A DNA stretch of 64,000 nucleotides, taken from contig NZ_MPIN01000009.1 of NCBI RefSeq assembly GCF_001887355.1, positions 186,001 through 250,000 on the forward strand. Reading direction: 5' to 3'. The notes under the pieces were generated by a model. The model was not told the DNA's origin. It made no database searches and saw only the letters and a program-made list of their open reading frames with translations. Origin of the DNA: Cystobacter ferrugineus. GTDB taxonomy: Bacteria; Myxococcota; Myxococcia; Myxococcales; Myxococcaceae. Shown here piece by piece: positions 45,097-56,082 of this stretch (its first letter is position 1; each line of letters opens with the position of its first letter). The position numbers and the translations under genes are program-made.

Positions 45097-46362
45097 ATGG
45101 AAACCCTGGAGCTGCTCATCCGCAACACCTCCGAGGTGCTCACCGTGGAGGGCTCCCCCCAGGAGCCCGCCGAGCGCGCCCTCACGCCCCAGCCCCACGC
45201 CTGCGTCGGCGTGCGCCGCGGGCGCATCTGGTACGTGGGCTCCGAGAGCGCCCTGCCCCCGGGCGCGGTGGGACCCTCCACCCGGGTGCTGGACGCCCAT
45301 GGCCAGTTCGTGGGCCCGGGCTTCGTGGACCCCCACACCCATGCCGTCTTCGCCGGCGAGCGCGCGGCCGAGTTCGACCTGCGCTGCCAGGGCGCCACCT
45401 ACCTGCAGATCGCCCAGGCCGGCGGCGGCATCGCCAACACCGTGCGCGCCACCCGCTTCGCCAGCGAGGAGGATCTCATCCGGCTCGCCCTGCCCCGGCT
45501 CCAGTTGATGCTCGAGTACGGCATCACCACCGCCGAGGTGAAGAGCGGCTACGGCCTCACGCTCCAGGACGAGCTGAAGATGCTCCGGGTGGTGCAGCGG
45601 CTGTCCACCCTCCAGCCCGTGGAGCTCATCCCCACCCTCATGTGCGCCCACGCGGTGCCGGAGGAGTACCGCGAGTGGCGCGAGTCCTACCTCGACTTGT
45701 GCATCCAGGAGATCCTCCCCGCGGTGGCCGAGCAGGGTCTGGCGCGCTTCTGCGACGTGTTCGTCGAACAGGGTGCCTTCACGCATGCGGAGGCACGCCG
45801 CCTGCTCCTGGCGGCCCGGAAGCGGGGGCTGCAGGTGCGGCTGCACGTGGATCAACTCAGCGCCTCGGGAGGCGCGGAGCTGGCGGCCGAGCTGGGCGCG
45901 GCCTCCGCGGACCACCTGGAGCACGTGAGCGAGGCGGGCATCCAGGCCCTGGCGGCCGCGGGGGTATCGGCCGTGCTCGTGCCCACCGCCACCCTCTTCC
46001 TGCGAGTGCGCCCCTACGCCCCCGGGCGCAAGCTGCGCGACGCGGGCGTCAACGTGGCGCTCGGCACCAACCTCAATCCCGGCTCGGCCATGAGCGAGAA
46101 CCTCCCCCTCGCCCTGGGGCTCGCCTGCCTGGAGAACGGGCTGACGGCCGCCGAGGCCTATTGGGCAGCCACCCGGGGGGCCGCGCTCGCACTTGGTTTG
46201 AGTTCCGAAGGACGGATCTCCGTGGGAGATCCCGCCAATCTCGTCATCTTTTCGTGTTCAAACTATCGCCACCTTCCCTATCACCTGGGAATCAATCACG
46301 CACGGATAGTGATCAAGGGAGGCCATGTCGTGGTAGAGCAGGAACGAGCCCTCTGTGCATGA
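45097..46362 (+). CDS. hutI: imidazolonepropionase
   Basis: A 421-residue amidohydrolase for the third step of histidine degradation. Metal-site motifs: PHTHAVFAGERAAEF, KSGYGLTLQ, ADHLEH. The usual TDxNPG motif bearing the catalytic Asp reads GTNLNPGSAM here, so the Asp is Asn. The start is ATG 45097 rather than the frame's earlier codon, which lies within hutU. Probably co-transcribed with hutU. Most of the sequence is canonical, so the assignment is firm even if the changed residue affects activity. Confidence 0.92.
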   Translation: METLELLIRNTSEVLTVEGSPQEPAERALTPQPHACVGVRRGRIWYVGSESALPPGAVGPSTRVLDAHGQFVGPGFVDPHTHAVFAGERAAEFDLRCQGATYLQIAQAGGGIANTVRATRFASEEDLIRLALPRLQLMLEYGITTAEVKSGYGLTLQDELKMLRVVQRLSTLQPVELIPTLMCAHAVPEEYREWRESYLDLCIQEILPAVAEQGLARFCDVFVEQGAFTHAEARRLLLAARKRGLQVRLHVDQLSASGGAELAAELGAASADHLEHVSEAGIQALAAAGVSAVLVPTATLFLRVRPYAPGRKLRDAGVNVALGTNLNPGSAMSENLPLALGLACLENGLTAAEAYWAATRGAALALGLSSEGRISVGDPANLVIFSCSNYRHLPYHLGINHARIVIKGGHVVVEQERALCA

Positions 46363-46434
46363 TTTTGGTCGCACAAGAGGCATTCGAGGGAACTTCCGCT
46401 CTGGGCCGGCCGTTATCATCAAACAAGCAAGCCT

Positions 46435-47274
46435 ATGTGCCGCCTCTTTGGTTTCAGATCCACTGTCCCCGCCGCCGTTCATCCTTCCCTGGTCACGGAG
46501 AAGAATTCCCTCCTGCGTCAATCGCGGGAGCACAAGGATGGATGGGGAATCGCCGCCTATGAAACGGGAGACAATCCGTTCGTCGCGCACGGACTGGGCC
46601 CGGCGCACTGCGACCCGGACTTCGAGCGGGTCAGCAGCCGGGTGTCTTCCCGCACGGTGGTAGCGCACATCCGCCTGGCGTCCGTGGGCCAGGTGGAGAA
46701 GTGCAACGCCCACCCCTTCACCCATGGCCGATGGTGCTTCGTGCACAACGGCACGTTGAGGAACTTCGCCCAGCACCGGGCGGCGGTGGAGGCGCTCATC
46801 CGGGAGGATCTGCGTGCGCTCATCCAGGGAGCCACGGACTCCGAGCGCTGCTTCTACCTCTTCCTCACCCGGCTGGCCGAGCAGGGGCAGCACTTCGAGG
46901 CTCCGGCGTGCGTGGAGAAGGTGGCCCGGGCGCTCGCGGAGACGATGGGGATGGTGTCGCGCATCACGGATGAGCCCGGGCAGGACGGCTCGTCCATGAA
47001 CTTCCTGGTGACCAACGGGGACGTGATGGTGGCCACGCGGCGCAACCGCTCGCTCTTCCTGTCGGACACCGCCCCCGAGACGGGCCGGTGCCCCCACCGC
47101 AAGTACATGGGGGCGCCCAAGCCGGGGGCTCGGCTGGAGCAATTCGTGCTCGCCAGTGAGCAGCTCTCGGGAGAGGACCACTGGCACGTGGTGGAAGAGG
47201 ACAGCGTCATCGGCGTGGACAGCGGCCTCGTGTTCCACCAGTGGAAGGTGCAGGACCTGGACATCCTGCACTGA
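46435..47274 (+). CDS. class II glutamine amidotransferase (YafJ-like)
   Basis: A 279-residue Ntn-type glutaminase. Met1 is followed by the nucleophile Cys2 (CRLFGFRS), then EHKDGWGIAAYE, VVAHIRLASVG and HPFTHGRWCFVHNGTL, the four standard class II motifs. No synthase domain is fused, so the acceptor of the released ammonia is unknown. It is preceded by a 72-bp gap after hutI and ends against a convergent lipoprotein gene. Confidence 0.92.
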   Translation: MCRLFGFRSTVPAAVHPSLVTEKNSLLRQSREHKDGWGIAAYETGDNPFVAHGLGPAHCDPDFERVSSRVSSRTVVAHIRLASVGQVEKCNAHPFTHGRWCFVHNGTLRNFAQHRAAVEALIREDLRALIQGATDSERCFYLFLTRLAEQGQHFEAPACVEKVARALAETMGMVSRITDEPGQDGSSMNFLVTNGDVMVATRRNRSLFLSDTAPETGRCPHRKYMGAPKPGARLEQFVLASEQLSGEDHWHVVEEDSVIGVDSGLVFHQWKVQDLDILH

Positions 47275-47296
47275 GGCCCGGGCGGCGCGGCGGCCC

Positions 47297-47731
47297 TCAG
47301 AGCGATGGAGGGCCCTGGAGCGGTTGCCCCCAGCGGGCCATCTGGGCACTCACCGTCATGTCCCCTGTCACCCGGAAGGAGCGGCGCGGCATGGCCGTGC
47401 CCTCCGGGGACAATTCCGGAGTCCAGACGTCCTCCCGCCAGAGCGTGTAGGAGACCTCCGCGTCGATCGCGAGGCGCACCATCCCCGTGTAGTGCCCGTT
47501 GGCCTGGCGGCGCAGGTAGAAGCCCGGGGCCGTATTCCCGCCCAACGAGGAATGCGAGCCCAGGACGGTGATGATGGCGTCGGACGGTGTGCCCTCGGGG
47601 ACCGTCACGTCGAAGGTCACGGTGGCGTGAGGGTACTCCGGAGGCGGGGGCTCGATGGCGCCACATCCCACCAGCACCGCACTGGCGAGCGGGATGAGCA
47701 GGAACCACTTCACGGCGTGGGAGGGGCTCAT
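47297..47731 (-). CDS. lipoprotein with beta-sandwich, possibly carbohydrate-binding, domain
   Basis: A 144-residue lipoprotein (lipobox VLVGC). The mature part begins Pro/Glu-rich and then forms one beta-sandwich-like domain: VTFDVTVPEGTPSDAIITVLGSH, YTGMVRLAIDAEVSYTLWRED, RRSFRVTGDMT. The strand pattern and aromatic residues recall starch-binding (CBM20-like) domains, but key residues are not clear, so this is tentative. ATG 47731 is chosen because it starts the signal peptide directly. Confidence 0.7.
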   Translation of the reverse strand: MSPSHAVKWFLLIPLASAVLVGCGAIEPPPPEYPHATVTFDVTVPEGTPSDAIITVLGSHSSLGGNTAPGFYLRRQANGHYTGMVRLAIDAEVSYTLWREDVWTPELSPEGTAMPRRSFRVTGDMTVSAQMARWGQPLQGPPSL

Positions 47732-47826
47732 GGGCGCAGGATATGCCAACCCCTCACTCCGGAGGGCACGGCCCGCTCATCTGTTGTTCGCTGCACGTAC
47801 CTCCCCACGCCACCCGTGTTGCCCGG

Positions 47827-48312
47827 TCAGCGCTCGGCCAGCAACCAGTCCGTCAACAATCCGACAGGCCGCGCGCCCCAGGCCTCGGCCACCAGCTCGC
47901 GGGACTCCTCGCCTACCTCGCGCAGGGTGAGCCGCAGGTACTCGCGCGGCGCGGCCTCGGGGATGCGATCCAACCACTCCACCAGCAGCGCGCCATCGCC
48001 CCCCACCATGTCCAGGAAGCCCGTGGCGTACAGCTCGTCGTAGTCGGCCAGCCGGTAGAGGTCCGCGTGGTAGAGCGTCAGGCGCCCCTGGTAGGGGTAG
48101 ACGATGGCGAAGGTGGGGCTGGCCACCTGCGAGCGCTCCACCCCGGCGCCCTCGGCCACGCCGCGCACCAGGTGCGTCTTGCCCGCCCCCAGATCGCCCA
48201 CCAGCCCCACGAAGTCTCCCGGCTGGAGCAACCGCCCGAGCCGCATCCCCAGCTCGTGGGTCTCCTCGGGCGAGCCCGAGCGCACCGAGTGCCTCAGCGT
48301 GGGCGCGCTCAT
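47827..48312 (-). CDS. tsaE: tRNA threonylcarbamoyladenosine biosynthesis protein TsaE
   Basis: A 161-residue P-loop ATPase needed, with TsaB, TsaC and TsaD, for t6A37 of ANN-decoding tRNAs. It shows LVGDLGAGKTHLVRG, ASPTFAIVYPY, YHADLYRLADYDEL and WLDRIPEAAPREYL. The start at ATG 48312 overlaps the nnr stop by ATGA. It ends the housekeeping operon pdxJ-acpS-nnr-tsaE. Confidence 0.93.
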   Translation of the reverse strand: MSAPTLRHSVRSGSPEETHELGMRLGRLLQPGDFVGLVGDLGAGKTHLVRGVAEGAGVERSQVASPTFAIVYPYQGRLTLYHADLYRLADYDELYATGFLDMVGGDGALLVEWLDRIPEAAPREYLRLTLREVGEESRELVAEAWGARPVGLLTDWLLAER

Positions 48313-49841
48313 CGCTCCCACCGCGTCCACACCGAGCACAACCCCTTCACCACGTCCGAGGCGATGAGTCCCAACCGGCCCCGCCGCCCGGCGGCGAGAT
48401 CTCCCGCCAGCCCGTGCGCGTACACGGCCGTCCAGGCGGCCTCGGGGAGCTTCAGGCCCTGCGCGAGCAGCGCGCCCAGCACACCGCTGAGCACGTCCCC
48501 CGTGCCGCCGGTGGCCATGCCCGGGTTGCCCGTGGGGTTGACGTACACGGTGCCATCCGCGTGGGCGATGAGCGTGCGCGCCCCCTTGAGCACGAGCGTC
48601 ACCCCATGCGTGCGCGCGAAGTCCCGCGCCACCTTCACCCGATCCTTCTGCAGCTCCTTGGTGGGCAGGCCGGACAACCGCGACATCTCTCCCGGGTGGG
48701 GCGTGAGCACCACGGGCCCCTTGGCCCGGCGCAGCACCCCCAGGTCCGTGGAGACGGCGTTGAGCGCGTCCGCGTCCAGCACCACGGGCACGTCCACGCG
48801 CTCGAGCAGCTCGCCGAGCAGCGCCGTCGTCTCCTCGCCGCGGGGGATGCCCGGACCCACCACCAGCGCGTCCTTCTGAGCCGCCGCGGCGAGCAGGGAC
48901 TCCAGATCCGCCCGCCCCAGGGGACCGCGATCCTCCAGGGGCCAGCCCATCAGCTCCGGGGCATGGCCGAGCACCGACTCCACCACCTGGGCGCGCGTGG
49001 CCACGGTGACGAGCCCCGCTCCGGCGCGCAGGGCGCTCAACGCGCTCAGGGCCGCCGCCCCGGACTTGCCCAGGCTGCCGGCCACCACCAGCACGTGCCC
49101 GTAGGTGCCCTTGTGGGTGTCCGAGCGGCGCGGGGCGATGGCTCCCCGGGCATCGGCCTCCTCGACGAGGAAGACCTCCGCGCCCGCGTGGGCCTCGACG
49201 GCCTCGGCGGGGATGCCGATGTCCACGCACCGCACCTCGCCGCACAGCGTGGCGCCGGGCTCCAGCACCTGCCCCTGCTTGAGGAAGCCGAAGGTGACGG
49301 TGGCGTCCGCCTCCACGCAGGGCTCGAAGGGTGCTCCGGTGTCCGAGTGCAGCCCCGAGGGCACGTCCGCGGCCACCACCTTCGCCCCCGCCGCGCGCCA
49401 GCGGCGCACGTGCTCGATCGCCTTGGCGAACTCCCCGCTGGGAGGCCGGGTGAGCCCGGTGCCGAAGATGGCGTCCACCACCACGTCCCCCACCCGCGGC
49501 TCCTCCACCGCCCCGAGCGCCTGGGGCTCGAGACCCGAGGGCCCCAGGGCGAGCAGGTTGCGCTGGGAGTCCGGCGTGAGCTTGTCCCGGGGACCCACGA
49601 GCACCAGCGTCACCCGCCGGCCCCAGGCATGGAGCAGCCGCGCCGCCACCAGCCCGTCACCGCCGTTGTTGCCGGGTCCGCACACGACGAGGAAGCGCCC
49701 GCCCGGAGAGCCCAGCGCCCGGGCCACCTCCGCCAGCTCCCGTCCGGCGTTCTCCATCAACAAGGGGGACGGCATGCCGAACTGCTCTCCGGCGGCGCGG
49801 TCGGCCGCGCGCATGCGATCAGCGGTGAGGACACGGCGCAT
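48309..49841 (-). CDS. nnr: bifunctional NAD(P)H-hydrate repair enzyme (epimerase and dehydratase)
   Basis: A 510-residue two-domain protein. Residues about 1-215 are the NnrE epimerase (MRAADRAAGEQFG, VVCGPGNNGGDGLVAAR, DVPSGLHSDTG). The rest is the NnrD dehydratase, a ribokinase-like fold (GHVLVVAGSLGKSGAA, VVLTPHPGEMSRL, GNPGMATGGTGDVLSG). It repairs hydrated NADH and NADPH. It sits between acpS (5 bases) and tsaE (ATGA overlap). Confidence 0.94.
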   Translation of the reverse strand: MRRVLTADRMRAADRAAGEQFGMPSPLLMENAGRELAEVARALGSPGGRFLVVCGPGNNGGDGLVAARLLHAWGRRVTLVLVGPRDKLTPDSQRNLLALGPSGLEPQALGAVEEPRVGDVVVDAIFGTGLTRPPSGEFAKAIEHVRRWRAAGAKVVAADVPSGLHSDTGAPFEPCVEADATVTFGFLKQGQVLEPGATLCGEVRCVDIGIPAEAVEAHAGAEVFLVEEADARGAIAPRRSDTHKGTYGHVLVVAGSLGKSGAAALSALSALRAGAGLVTVATRAQVVESVLGHAPELMGWPLEDRGPLGRADLESLLAAAAQKDALVVGPGIPRGEETTALLGELLERVDVPVVLDADALNAVSTDLGVLRRAKGPVVLTPHPGEMSRLSGLPTKELQKDRVKVARDFARTHGVTLVLKGARTLIAHADGTVYVNPTGNPGMATGGTGDVLSGVLGALLAQGLKLPEAAWTAVYAHGLAGDLAAGRRGRLGLIASDVVKGLCSVWTRWER

Positions 49842-49846
49842 GACGT

Positions 49847-50224
49847 TCAGCTCCTCTCTTGCAGGACCACGGTGGCGGCGGCGACGCCCGCGTCATGGGT
49901 GAGCGCGAGGAAGGCCTCCGCGCGCCGCCTCTCCATCTCCACGCGCGCCACGCCCGACAGGCGGAAGCCCGGGGGGCCGCCCGCGCGCACCACTTCCATG
50001 TCGTGCCAGGTGAGGCCCTTGGGCGCGCCCAGGGCCTTGATGAGCGCTTCCTTGGCGGCGAAGCGCGCCGCGTAGGCGCTCGCCTTGTCCGAGCGCGCGT
50101 TGCACAGCTCGCGCTCGGCCGGCGTGTACACGCGCTCGAGGAAGCGCTCGGCGCGGGCCCCGTCCAGGATGCGCTGGATGCGGGCCACCGAGCAGATGTC
50201 CAACCCCAGGCCGATGATCGCCAT
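49847..50224 (-). CDS. acpS: holo-[acyl-carrier-protein] synthase
   Basis: A 125-residue AcpS-type phosphopantetheinyl transferase that activates acyl carrier protein with coenzyme A. Both signature parts are visible: GLGLDICSVARIQRI (metal Asp at residue 9) and ARFAAKEALIKALG (Glu near residue 58). It lies 8 bases after pdxJ, a common pairing in proteobacteria. Confidence 0.94.
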   Translation of the reverse strand: MAIIGLGLDICSVARIQRILDGARAERFLERVYTPAERELCNARSDKASAYAARFAAKEALIKALGAPKGLTWHDMEVVRAGGPPGFRLSGVARVEMERRRAEAFLALTHDAGVAAATVVLQERS

Positions 50225-50232
50225 GGCGCGCC

Positions 50233-50958
50233 CTAGCCCGGGTTGCGCATCAGCTCGAGCATCTCGCGCACCGCGCGCTCGAAGCCCACGAGCACGGCGC
50301 GCGCGACGATGGCATGGCCGATGTTCAGCTCGTCGATCTCCTGGATGCGCGCGATGGCGCGCACGTTGTCGTAGTTGAGCCCATGGCCCGCGGCCACGCC
50401 CATGCCCAGCCGCGCGCCCGCCTTGGCCGCGTCCACGATGCGGCTGAACTCGCGCTCGCGCTCGCGCTCGTTGCGCGCCTCGCAGTAGCGCCCGGTGTGC
50501 AATTCAATCCGGTCCGCGTTCACCTTGTGGGAGGCGCGCACCTGATCCAGGTCCGGATCGATGAACAGCGAGACGGTGATCTCCCCGTCCTTGAGGTTCT
50601 TGATCGTCTTGGCGAGCGCGTCCTTCTGGCCGTTGACCTCCAGGCCGCCCTCGGTGGTGAGCTCCTCGCGCCGCTCGGGCACGAGTGTCACCACGTCCGG
50701 CTTGTGCTCGTAGGCGATCTTCACCATGTCCTGGGTGGCCGCCATCTCCAGGTTGAGCAGCGTCTGCACCGTCTCGCGCAGGATGCGCAGGTCGCGCTCC
50801 TGGATGTGGCGGCGATCCTCACGCAGGTGGATGGTGATCTGCCCGGCGCCGGCCAGCTCGGCCAGGGCGGCGGCCGTCACCGGATCCGGATACGACACGC
50901 GACGCGCCTGCCGCAGCGTCGCCACGTGGTCCACATTCACACCCAGTCGCTGTCCCAT
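50233..50958 (-). CDS. pdxJ: pyridoxine 5'-phosphate synthase
   Basis: A 241-residue PdxJ, which condenses 1-deoxyxylulose 5-phosphate with 3-amino-2-oxopropyl phosphate for vitamin B6. Signatures: [70 protein letters not shown]. Length is standard. A gap of 96 bases separates it from glmM upstream, where a hairpin without a T-tract lies. Confidence 0.95.
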   Translation of the reverse strand: MGQRLGVNVDHVATLRQARRVSYPDPVTAAALAELAGAGQITIHLREDRRHIQERDLRILRETVQTLLNLEMAATQDMVKIAYEHKPDVVTLVPERREELTTEGGLEVNGQKDALAKTIKNLKDGEITVSLFIDPDLDQVRASHKVNADRIELHTGRYCEARNEREREREFSRIVDAAKAGARLGMGVAAGHGLNYDNVRAIARIQEIDELNIGHAIVARAVLVGFERAVREMLELMRNPG

Positions 50959-50986
50959 TTCGGCCGCTCTCCCTCACGAGGGCACA

Positions 50987-51018
50987 CCGGGCGGAAGTCG
51001 TACACCGCTTCCGCCCGG
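50987..51018. promoter_or_regulatory. 11-bp stem-loop between glmM and pdxJ
   Basis: CCGGGCGGAAG (50987-50997) is complementary to 51008-51018. It lies just downstream of the glmM stop and upstream of pdxJ. Without a T-run it may be a weak terminator or processing site. Confidence 0.4.
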
Positions 51019-51054
51019 GCGCGCGCCCTTCTATTCGCGGCCCGGGACTGGATG

Positions 51055-52449
51055 TCAACCGTTGAGCGCCGCGGACAGCTCCTGGGCGATCTGCTGCGCG
51101 TACTGCTCGTTGCGCGTGGCGTCCGTGCCCTCGATGAGGACGCGGGCCTTGGGCTCGGTGCCGGAGAAGCGCACCAGCACGCGGCCGTCCTTGCCCAGCT
51201 TCTTCTCCACGTCCTGGATGGCGCGCATCACCGAGGGCAGCTCACCCAGCTCGCGCTTGTTCTTGACGACCACGTTGAGCAGCGTCTGGGGCACGGGCTG
51301 GAAGATGGAGGCCAGCTCGCTCACGGGCTTCTGCTGCCGGCACATCACGGCGAGCAACTGGAGCGCCGCCAGGGTGCCGTCACCCGTGGTGGTGTGATCG
51401 GAGAAGATGAGGTGGCCGCTCTGCTCGCCGCCCAGGTTGTAGCCGTTCTTGCGCATCTCCTCGACGACGTAGCGGTCACCCACCTTGGTGCGCACCACCT
51501 TGACGCCGTAGTTGGCCACCGCGCGCTCCAGGCCCACGTTGCTCATCACCGTGGCCACGAGCGTCTTCTTCTTGAGCTCCTTGCGCGTGACGAGCTCGCC
51601 CGTGCAGATGGCCATGATGGCGTCGCCATCCACGACCTGGCCCTTCTCGTCCACGACGATGAGGCGGTCGGCGTCGCCGTCCAGCGCGATGCCCAGGTGG
51701 GCGCCGTTCTTCACCACGCACTTGGCGAGGTTCTCCGGGTGGAGCGCGCCGCACTTGTGGTTGATGTTCTTGCCGTCCGGCTGCACGCCCAGGGTGATGA
51801 CCTTGGCGCCCAGCTCCTCGAGCACCGCGGGGGCCGTCTTGTAGGCGGCGCCGTTGGCGCAATCGACGACCACGGTGAGCCCCTCGAGCGTCAGCTCGCG
51901 CGGGAAGGTCGTCTTGAGGAAGACGATGTAGCGGCCGCGCGCATCCTCCAGGCGGAAGGCCCGGCCAATCTTGGTCGCCGTGGGGCGGATGGAGTCGATG
52001 GCGCCGCTGGCCACCAGCTCCTCGATCTTCGCCTCGGTCTCATCCGGCAGCTTGAAGCCATCGCGCCAGAAGAACTTGATGCCGTTGTCCTGGTACGGGT
52101 TGTGGGAGGCGGAGATGACGGCGCCCGCGTCGGCCCGCATGGAGGTGGTGAGGTTGGCGATGCCCGGAGTGGGCAGCGGACCCACCAGGTCCACGTCCAC
52201 GCCCATGGAGATGATGCCCGCGGCGAGCGCCTGCTCCAGCATGTAACCCGACAGGCGCGTGTCCTTGCCGATGATGACGCGGTGGCGGTGAGGTCCATTG
52301 CGGATGAGGTGGGCCAGCGCGCGGCCCAGCTGCATCGCGACCTCCGCCGTCATCGGGTAGACGTTGGCGACGCCCCGGACTCCATCCGTGCCGAACAGCC
52401 GCTGCGACGCCCTCTCTTCATTCGGGGGCATGTTCATCCTGTACGCCAT
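51055..52449 (-). CDS. glmM: phosphoglucosamine mutase
   Basis: A protein of about 464 residues that interconverts glucosamine-6- and 1-phosphate for peptidoglycan and [16 protein letters not shown] opens the domain, the phosphoserine lies in [13 protein letters not shown], the metal loop in [13 protein letters not shown] and the sugar loop in [16 protein letters not shown] 52449 is favoured since AGGTGGAG lies 10 bases upstream; MPP at 52431 is the alternative. The reading frame is open far upstream through folP but that part is not coding for GlmM. Confidence 0.95.
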   Translation of the reverse strand: MAYRMNMPPNEERASQRLFGTDGVRGVANVYPMTAEVAMQLGRALAHLIRNGPHRHRVIIGKDTRLSGYMLEQALAAGIISMGVDVDLVGPLPTPGIANLTTSMRADAGAVISASHNPYQDNGIKFFWRDGFKLPDETEAKIEELVASGAIDSIRPTATKIGRAFRLEDARGRYIVFLKTTFPRELTLEGLTVVVDCANGAAYKTAPAVLEELGAKVITLGVQPDGKNINHKCGALHPENLAKCVVKNGAHLGIALDGDADRLIVVDEKGQVVDGDAIMAICTGELVTRKELKKKTLVATVMSNVGLERAVANYGVKVVRTKVGDRYVVEEMRKNGYNLGGEQSGHLIFSDHTTTGDGTLAALQLLAVMCRQQKPVSELASIFQPVPQTLLNVVVKNKRELGELPSVMRAIQDVEKKLGKDGRVLVRFSGTEPKARVLIEGTDATRNEQYAQQIAQELSAALNG

Positions 52450-52652
52450 AAAATTACCGCTCCACCTTTCCCTGGCCGGCCACGCGGGCCGGTCCGCCCA
52501 CGCCAGAGGGCTTATAGCGTGCCCTCCACAGAGCCCGAAGCTAGGGAGTGGAAGTTCCCTGGACAAGCGTGCGACCCTAGAAGATGGACTGGCACCTCGG
52601 GGCAGTCGGTACGGGTCGCACCTTCTCGTGCATGGTGGGCCCGCGTCGCCCT

Positions 52653-53882
52653 CTAGTAGAGCGAGCCGCCTTCCAGCGCCCCGCGCACGGCGTCCACCAC
52701 GGCGAGGGCATCCCGGGCCTCGGCCACGTCGTGGACCCGGACGAAGTCCGCGTCTCCCGCGGCGGCCACGGTGGCGACCGAGCCCAGGGTCGCCGCCAGC
52801 CGCTGCTCCACCGGACGGCCTCCCGCCAGCTTGCCCAGGAAGCCCTTGCGGCTGGTGCCCACCAGGACGGGCAGGCCCAGCACGCGCAGCTCCCCCAGGC
52901 GCCTGAGCAGGAAGAGGTTGTGCCCCAGCGTCTTGCCGAAGCCGATGCCCGGGTCCACCAGCACACGCTCGCGCGGAATGCCCGCGGCCACCGCGCGCGC
53001 CACGCCCTCCTCCAGGAAGGAGAGCACCTCGTCCACCACGTCCTCGTAGTGGGGGGCGAGCTGCATGGTCTCGGGGGTGCCTTGAATGTGCATGAGGCAG
53101 CAGGCCGCGCCCGCCTCGGCCGTCACCCGGGGCAGCTCCGGATCGAAGCGGAAGCCGCTGATGTCGTTGACGAGCACCACGCCCGCGCGCAGCGCCTCGC
53201 GCGCCACCGCCGCCAGGGTGGTGTCCACGGAGAGCGGCACGTCCGTGCGGGCGCGCAGCCCCTCGATGACGGGCATCAGCCGCGCGAGCTGCTCCTCGGC
53301 GGGCACGGGCGCGGAGCCGGGCCGCGTGGTCTCCGCCCCCACGTCCAGCACGTCCGCACCCGCCTCGGCCAGCCGCAGCCCATGGGCCACGGCGTCCTCG
53401 GCGCGCAGGTAGCGCCCTCCGTCGGAGAAGCTGTCCGGGGTGACGTTCACCACGCCCATGACGTGGGTGCGCGCGCCAAAGGTGAAGGTCCGCGCCCCGA
53501 GCGTCAGCGGCGCCGGGGGCCGTGAGCTCTCCAGCAGGCGCGCCACGGCGTCGGCGAGTCCGGCCAGCTCCGTGCGCTCCCGGGCGCGGGACACCACACG
53601 CTCGAACTGATCCTTGCGTCCGGAGAGCAGCCCCGTGCCGGGCCGGGTGCGCGGATCTCCCGCGACCCACGAGGGGTACTCCTCGCGCCCCGGGTCGGTG
53701 CAGTCGGCGAAGAGGCCCGCGAGGAAGCGGCCGTGCTCGCGCTCGAGCCCCGTGAGCAGCACGTGCAGCGCGGGCACCTTCTCGCGCAGGTACTCGCGGG
53801 CGGGGGTGGGCAGCCCCAGGCGCAGCAGGGCGGGCTCGAGGTCGGCGGGGCGATCGAGGCGGACGGGACGGGCTCGAATCAT
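52653..53882 (-). CDS. folP: dihydropteroate synthase with N-terminal extension
   Basis: A 409-residue protein. The DHPS core begins near residue 130 ([16 protein letters not shown], then [58 protein letters not shown]) and is complete. It makes dihydropteroate for folate and is the sulfonamide target. The first 130 residues form a separate domain ([40 protein letters not shown]) absent from E. coli FolP. The start is ATG 53882. It follows ftsH after a terminator and precedes glmM by 203 bases. Confidence 0.93.
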   Translation of the reverse strand: MIRARPVRLDRPADLEPALLRLGLPTPAREYLREKVPALHVLLTGLEREHGRFLAGLFADCTDPGREEYPSWVAGDPRTRPGTGLLSGRKDQFERVVSRARERTELAGLADAVARLLESSRPPAPLTLGARTFTFGARTHVMGVVNVTPDSFSDGGRYLRAEDAVAHGLRLAEAGADVLDVGAETTRPGSAPVPAEEQLARLMPVIEGLRARTDVPLSVDTTLAAVAREALRAGVVLVNDISGFRFDPELPRVTAEAGAACCLMHIQGTPETMQLAPHYEDVVDEVLSFLEEGVARAVAAGIPRERVLVDPGIGFGKTLGHNLFLLRRLGELRVLGLPVLVGTSRKGFLGKLAGGRPVEQRLAATLGSVATVAAAGDADFVRVHDVAEARDALAVVDAVRGALEGGSLY

Positions 53883-53915
53883 GGGCGGAGCGGCTCCGGC
53901 GGGACGCGCGAAAAA

Positions 53916-53951
53916 GACGAAGGCCCTCCCCACGTGGAGTGGAGAGGGCCT
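53916..53951 (-). terminator. terminator of ftsH
   Basis: AGGCCCTC (53921-53928) pairs with GAGGGCCT (53944-53951), extendable inward. On the minus strand it is followed by a T5 tract (A-run around 53911-53915) 30 bases past the ftsH stop. folP starts just beyond it. Confidence 0.75.
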
Positions 53952-53980
53952 GGGTTCTACCTGAGCGGAGGGCCGCGGCT

Positions 53981-55900
<1,920 letters not shown>

Positions 55901-56082
55901 GTGGCAGCAGCCCTTTCGGTGCTCGGCGGCAGAGGTGGGCACGGACGGAAAAGCCCAGCACTTCCGACCGGTTGTCACGACACCGGGCGTATTGCCCGTG
56001 TGTTTGACGGTAACAGCAACAACAAAAACGCCTCAACTATTTTGGGGGTTCCTCTCCTGGCGGGCCCCCAAAGTGTCCGACT

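Noticed and set aside
51055-53670. An 871-codon open frame that would fuse GlmM with a long N-terminal part
   Set aside because: The part above 52449 is Gly/Ala/Arg-rich shadow of folP on the same strand in another frame; GlmM begins at its normal N-terminus with a Shine-Dalgarno.
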